This document shows positions 18,730 through 22,784 of a DNA stretch of 22,784 nt, in pieces. The notes below the pieces were generated by a model. It ran no database searches, had not been told where the DNA came from, and saw only the letters and a list, made by a program, of their open reading frames with translations. A program made the position numbers and the translations under genes. Position 1 is the stretch's first letter. Every line of letters starts with the position of its first letter. This DNA is from a virus. The stretch lies in the IMG/VR virus record IMGVR_UViG_3300046011_000883, positions 1-22,784 of that record. One strand, given 5' to 3'.

Positions 18730-19882
18730 CTTGTCCTATACCTGCTGAACCACTAAATGCCGCACGTTCAAGTGAGGCTAGTTTCTTACGCTTTTCCATT
18801 GCGCTTGCATTAGACTTAAAGAACTCTGATTCGCCTGCTGCTTGGTCGTATTTAATATTAGCCTGAGAATAAATACTGCTAAGTTTCTCAGCGGTAGGAA
18901 GTACTTGACCAATATTTCCATAACCAGCAATTGCTTGCTCGCGAGTAACGCCATACCTCTGTAGGTCTTCAATACGTCCAAAGCCGTAGTCAAGACCTGC
19001 TTGACTAGCGGCTGCACCAATTTCGCCCATGGAAACTTTCTTTTGCAATTCAGGTAAAGTATTCTCTGGGTCAAGGAAGTAACCCACTAAATCCTGTTGA
19101 GATATAGTTGGGCTGTATGTACGAATCATTCTCATAATTTCAGGGTCTGCATTCTGCACACGGTCTACTGCCATGTTAACGCGCTTGCCAACCTCAGTTG
19201 GAGAAACTGCTCCACCAATTAACTTAGCATAGGTAGCACGAGTACCAAGTTTTGATACTCCACCTGCTCTAAGATATTCAGCATAAGAGTTTTCCTGTTG
19301 AATATAGTTGGCTTCGCTTAATGCGTTAAGCCCATTCTTTAAGCGTGTTTCATTACCAGAAAAACGAGCCTTGTATGTAGGCAATGCACGCAACTCAAGT
19401 ACCATTTGGTTAGGACCAATTTTAGGATTGATTAAAGCACCCTCAATATACTTAGATAGTTCAGAGTACTCTTCTTCGCTAAAGCCATAGTCTTGAATTG
19501 TTGCACGAATTGTAGCAAATGCATCACGTTTTTCATTTAACTTTTTTGCTTCTTCTACAGCAGCAGCCTGTCGTGCCGCTAATTCTTCTTTGCTCATGCC
19601 ATCGCTTTTAGCATCAGAAGGTGGCAATACATAACCAGTTTCAGGGTCAATGGTTCCGCCTATTGATTTTGCTACCTCAGCAGCATTTACCTCTGCATCT
19701 AACTGTGCTTGTGTCTTACCAGTGTTGCCAACTTTTTGAGTATAGTAAGCATCATCTGGAGTGACTACGTTAGTGTCTGAGTCAGGTGTTACTGACATTC
19801 CAAGAATTTTCTTTTCAGCATCAGTTAATGGTTGGTTGCTTTGTAATTTTCTAAGAGCCGTTGCTGCATTAGTTTGTGCCAT
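18677..19882 (-). CDS. Putative internal/structural virion protein, 401 aa
   Basis: An alanine-, glutamate- and lysine-rich helical protein. It begins with a polar, Thr/Asp-rich region (about 1-100), followed by AARQAAAVEEAKKLNEKRDA, DYGFSEEEYSELSKYIEG, LELRALPTYKARFSGNETRL, LNALSEANYIQQENSYAEYL, then VDRVQNADPEIMRMIRTY and ISQQDLVGYFLDPENTLPEL. These blocks, with a C-terminal KRKKLASLERAAFSGSAGIG, are a set I associate with proteins just before scaffold and capsid genes in actinobacterial phage genomes; their role is unknown. No enzyme motif or membrane segment is seen. An ejection or internal core protein is the likely role, as with the two upstream neighbours. One base separates it from the 488-aa gene. 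Confidence 0.68.
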   Translation of the reverse strand: MAQTNAATALRKLQSNQPLTDAEKKILGMSVTPDSDTNVVTPDDAYYTQKVGNTGKTQAQLDAEVNAAEVAKSIGGTIDPETGYVLPPSDAKSDGMSKEELAARQAAAVEEAKKLNEKRDAFATIRATIQDYGFSEEEYSELSKYIEGALINPKIGPNQMVLELRALPTYKARFSGNETRLKNGLNALSEANYIQQENSYAEYLRAGGVSKLGTRATYAKLIGGAVSPTEVGKRVNMAVDRVQNADPEIMRMIRTYSPTISQQDLVGYFLDPENTLPELQKKVSMGEIGAAASQAGLDYGFGRIEDLQRYGVTREQAIAGYGNIGQVLPTAEKLSSIYSQANIKYDQAAGESEFFKSNASAMEKRKKLASLERAAFSGSAGIGQGALSSGSTKSSSTAGRI

Positions 19883-19883
19883 A

Positions 19884-21350
19884 TTACATGCCTACCTTTC
19901 CCCATGTTTTTAGGATTGCATCAATAAATTCTGCTGAAGATTCGTTAGCCTTCTTAGTAAAGCGCCAGTTAGGGTCGCTACGAATACCCAATAGATAATC
20001 ATTCTGGTCCATTAAAGAAGAACCCTTAATTGCTTTCTGTACATTGTCATTAAAAATATCTGTTGTACCTGGAGCAAGTTCAAGTTCAGAATCACGAGTC
20101 TTCTGGTAGAAAGAAGCAATATCGCTAACCTTTAATCCACCATCAATATAAGTTCCCAGAGTAGAGTAATGAGCCTTTGCTGCCTGCGTCATAGACTTTA
20201 TCTGTGCATCTACTGAGCCTCCTGGAAGGAGGGCTTTAGCAGCACGTGCAACAAGGTCATCCTTGTTTACAGGTACTCCCATATCATATGAGTGGTCAAG
20301 TAACTTTGTATAGTTATCACCAATAAGACCGCCAGTCTCCTGCAATCTCTCATAGTCAACACCCTTGATACCTGTGCTTACTGAAGTCTTACCAGTCTTA
20401 GCGTTCTTTACAGAACCACCCTTAGTAATAAAACCAACTCGCATTTCAAGACGGTCTTGGTCTGACAACTGTACGTATGAAACGCTAGAACTAGAACGAT
20501 TACCAAAAATGTCAGTAGTGCTTGTACTTGTGCTTCGGCGATTTAATTCAGTAGCATGTAATTTATTCCAGTATGCTTCTGCAAGTGTAGGTAAGTTGTT
20601 AACTAAATCTGGGTCACCAACATACTGTTGAACTGTACGATAAAACTCAGCCAATGCATCTTCACGAGTAGTTAACCCACTAGAGCGAGCACTCTCGCTT
20701 GTTGGTGTAGCAACCTGCGGGCGAGACATAACATATGAATCAAATGTATATAGTGCACTAGGTAGTGGAGCATTAGGATTCTTTTCTAATGCTATTGCAT
20801 TTTGTGTACCAGCGTTAAAGTTAGATACAGATACTTCTGACATAGCACGCTTGATAGCGTTCTGGAATGCTACGTCTTTATCTGGTGAAGCAATAGATAA
20901 TCTAAACTCTTTATCAGATGTATAGTAGGCACGTAGTTGTGCCTTATAGCCCTGCATGTTTGTAGCAGTTACACCAGTTAAACTAGACTGAACAATCTTA
21001 TCTAAGTCTTGTGTGTAGTATCCAGTGCCATCAGCAGTAGGAAGAATAACAACAGCCTTAGGCTGTCCACCCTTAACTGGTACCATAGATACATAAGGAG
21101 AAGACTGAACTCCACCTGTAGTAGAACCAGAGTTAAGTACTAATGTACCATCGGTAAACTTAGACCACTCAGTAGTTGGTGCTGTCTCCATTGCTGGCAA
21201 TTGATTGTCATTACCCACAACTGGAACATTTGTTTTACCAGTTGATGTTGAACTAGGCTTAGGAGTAGCGGTAGGCTTAGGACTCTTGCTGGCATTAGCC
21301 TTTGCCAGTGCTTCAGCAGCGGCTGTTCTTGGGTCTGGTGGTGTTGTCAT
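19884..21350 (-). CDS. Putative structural virion protein, 488 aa
   Basis: The first 60 residues are a Pro/Ser/Thr/Ala-rich linker (PKPTATPKPSSTSTGKTNVP), after which a small beta region (WSKFTDGTLVLNSGST; YVSMVPVKGGQPKAVVILPT) and then helical blocks (LTTREDALAEFYRTVQQYVG, LPTLAEAYWNKLHATELNRR, YSTLGTYIDGGLKVSDIASF) follow. The end is helix-rich (DYLLGIRSDPNWRFTKKANE). No catalytic motif, cysteine or membrane span. The helical half has the same feel as the 401-aa product and the larger protein before it. The gene is packed by 3- and 1-base gaps between them, so the three probably act together in the virion interior (inference). No family is named with certainty. Confidence 0.66.
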   Translation of the reverse strand: MTTPPDPRTAAAEALAKANASKSPKPTATPKPSSTSTGKTNVPVVGNDNQLPAMETAPTTEWSKFTDGTLVLNSGSTTGGVQSSPYVSMVPVKGGQPKAVVILPTADGTGYYTQDLDKIVQSSLTGVTATNMQGYKAQLRAYYTSDKEFRLSIASPDKDVAFQNAIKRAMSEVSVSNFNAGTQNAIALEKNPNAPLPSALYTFDSYVMSRPQVATPTSESARSSGLTTREDALAEFYRTVQQYVGDPDLVNNLPTLAEAYWNKLHATELNRRSTSTSTTDIFGNRSSSSVSYVQLSDQDRLEMRVGFITKGGSVKNAKTGKTSVSTGIKGVDYERLQETGGLIGDNYTKLLDHSYDMGVPVNKDDLVARAAKALLPGGSVDAQIKSMTQAAKAHYSTLGTYIDGGLKVSDIASFYQKTRDSELELAPGTTDIFNDNVQKAIKGSSLMDQNDYLLGIRSDPNWRFTKKANESSAEFIDAILKTWGKVGM

Positions 21351-21353
21351 ATA

Positions 21354-22784
21354 TTATTTGCCCATCGCTACGGTTGGAATTGTGTATAGGTCATCAAGGT
21401 AAGGCTTAATAACAGAGTTAAATGCTTCAGAAAGAATAGGATTTGCTGAAGAGTATTTCTGTAAATTAGCCATACCGTTACGCAGTGTGTCATCTACTAC
21501 AGTTTGTCCATCAAACTGTGAGCGGATATTGACATCTTCAAGAACCATTGCCATACGCTTTGCTAGTGGCAACATCTGTTCAACTAACTTCTTACGTGGT
21601 CCCTCTGCAATAACTCCAATAAACTTAGGGTTGTTAACCATTTGGTCTAAGTGATTAAAGCGTTGAGTTAGTAGGGCACGTGTTTCAAATGATGAGGTAC
21701 CTAGTACTGTTTTAAGGGCGTAGTTCTCAGCAAGCATATACTTCTTTGTAGCATCTGCTTGTGCTAAAAGTTCCTGACGATAGGTAGCACGGTTGCGCTC
21801 AGTATTGTTAGGGTCATTTAACTTACGGTCTACCTCACGGTCAATGTTATAGTAATCATTGCGTGCCTTAACTGCTGCCAATGTTGTCAGGTACTTCTTG
21901 AATCCAGCACCATTCATATCAAATGGATTATCTTTAGCCTTAATAAGGTCGCTTGCTTCCAAGAACTTAATAACAGATGGGTCATATTCACCTGTATGTG
22001 GGGCAAATACAAAGGCTACATCAGGGTAGGCTTTAAGTAATTCGTTATTATTGATAACCCACTTCTTTGTTTCTTGTGTATATCTAATAGCAACCTGTGC
22101 TTGCTTTGTGTTAGGGCTTACAGTGTAAACAAGTTTATCTGGATTAGAAGCAACAAACATAGATACTGCTGTACCAATAGGGTCTTCAAGACCATAACCA
22201 TATTTAGAGTTAACATCTAGTACTGCACGAAGTATGTCACTAAAGGCTGTACTCATTTTAACAATGCCAACCTTGCGCAGTTCTGGCGGAATGTTAGGTT
22301 CAGTCTGACCAATAGGTGCACCAGAAAGAGTATTGAATCCCAGTTTTACAGAAACAACATTATGTGCTGCTAAGCGTAGACGCTCATACCAAAGTTGAAC
22401 CTTCTCTGCATTCTTGTAATCTTCTGGGTTCAGCCTAGTAAGTTCATTAGCCTGAAGGAATGTTGCAGCCTGCACAATAGTACTTGCTTCGATAGCAGTC
22501 TTGTGTTCTGGGTCGAATTGACCCCAGATGTTTAGCAGGTTGCCAGGAACAATAGCCCGTACCCATGTTGTGTTATCAGACTGTGGTCCAAGAATCCAGT
22601 TATCTAGATTGTCACCAATGTTCTTTAGTGTTGGATTATCAGATAAACTAAGAATTGCTTTTGCTGTTAGCGTTGGAACAGCCATAGTAGGACCAGTAAG
22701 TGATGGAACACCAGCACCTTCTCCATAAGAAGGGTTAAGTAAAGATAACTTTAATGTTGATTGATTCCATGCTGGTTGCTTTTT
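21354..22784 (-). CDS. C-terminal part of a large virion protein (5' truncated by window)
   Basis: The frame is open to the right edge of the window: 33 codons (KKQPAWNQSTLKLSLLNPSY ...) precede the first internal ATG (22685), so the gene starts outside. The visible 476 residues are helical and without membrane segments. They include a WVRAIVPGNLLNIWGQFDPE block, then LNPEDYKNAEKVQLWYERLR, PDVAFVFAPHTGEYD, KARNDYYNIDREVDRKL and RKKLVEQMLPLAKRMAMVLE. This resembles the ends of very long phage virion proteins (internal/ejection or 'large polyvalent' type). It may be one such protein several hundred to over a thousand residues long. Function rests on position before structural genes. Confidence 0.65.
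   Translation of the reverse strand, partial: KKQPAWNQSTLKLSLLNPSYGEGAGVPSLTGPTMAVPTLTAKAILSLSDNPTLKNIGDNLDNWILGPQSDNTTWVRAIVPGNLLNIWGQFDPEHKTAIEASTIVQAATFLQANELTRLNPEDYKNAEKVQLWYERLRLAAHNVVSVKLGFNTLSGAPIGQTEPNIPPELRKVGIVKMSTAFSDILRAVLDVNSKYGYGLEDPIGTAVSMFVASNPDKLVYTVSPNTKQAQVAIRYTQETKKWVINNNELLKAYPDVAFVFAPHTGEYDPSVIKFLEASDLIKAKDNPFDMNGAGFKKYLTTLAAVKARNDYYNIDREVDRKLNDPNNTERNRATYRQELLAQADATKKYMLAENYALKTVLGTSSFETRALLTQRFNHLDQMVNNPKFIGVIAEGPRKKLVEQMLPLAKRMAMVLEDVNIRSQFDGQTVVDDTLRNGMANLQKYSSANPILSEAFNSVIKPYLDDLYTIPTVAMGK

Overview
This window reads as part of a tailed bacteriophage genome whose host is almost certainly an actinobacterium. The strongest host clue is a WhiB-type iron-sulphur regulator (4163..4423), a family essentially limited to Actinobacteria and their phages. 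The sequence is AT-rich by eye (not computed). Together with the actinophage-like gene content this suggests a low-GC, perhaps freshwater, actinobacterial host; that last step is inference. No tRNA, CRISPR array, integrase or insertion sequence was seen. Terminase, portal and DNA polymerase are not in the window, so it is a genome fragment.

Left arm (2..4423, + strand): tightly overlapping replication and regulation genes. In order these are the end of a RecA/DnaB-like ATPase, a 46-aa peptide, a PD-(D/E)XK Holliday-junction-resolvase-like nuclease, a DNA primase split over two reading frames (zinc-finger half then TOPRIM half), an unknown protein, a DUF1599-like protein, a metallophosphoesterase, a sigma-factor-like protein, two small zinc ribbons, a membrane peptide and WhiB. 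A strong hairpin at 4434..4475 ends this arm and probably also the opposing one.

Right arm (4513..22784, - strand, read right to left): the virion and lysis operon. It begins with the C-terminal part of a large virion protein and two further putative structural proteins, followed by a scaffold-like protein and an N4-gp56-like major capsid protein. Two small conserved phage proteins come next, then an unusual run of seven tiny proteins, six of them strongly lysine/arginine-rich (14896..16057). After these lie a 1217-aa protein with four tandem lectin-like (LamG-type) domains, a probable head-tail connector, a repeat-containing fibre-like protein, a cysteine/proline-rich protein with a thrombospondin-like segment, a zinc protein, a glycosyltransferase and a 743-aa tail protein. 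A lysis cassette closes the arm: a membrane/coiled-coil peptide, a 29-aa peptide, an M15-type peptidase endolysin and a holin-like protein. Nearly every junction is an ATGA, TAATG or TAGTG overlap or a gap of a few bases, so the exceptions (18552..18676, 16764..16828 and 18038..18071) stand out and carry inverted repeats.

The most notable points are the split primase, the basic mini-gene array beside the capsid, the stacked lectin domains with a nearby glycosyltransferase, the thrombospondin-like protein, and the structured gap before the scaffold gene that may also encode a small Cys/Arg-rich protein.
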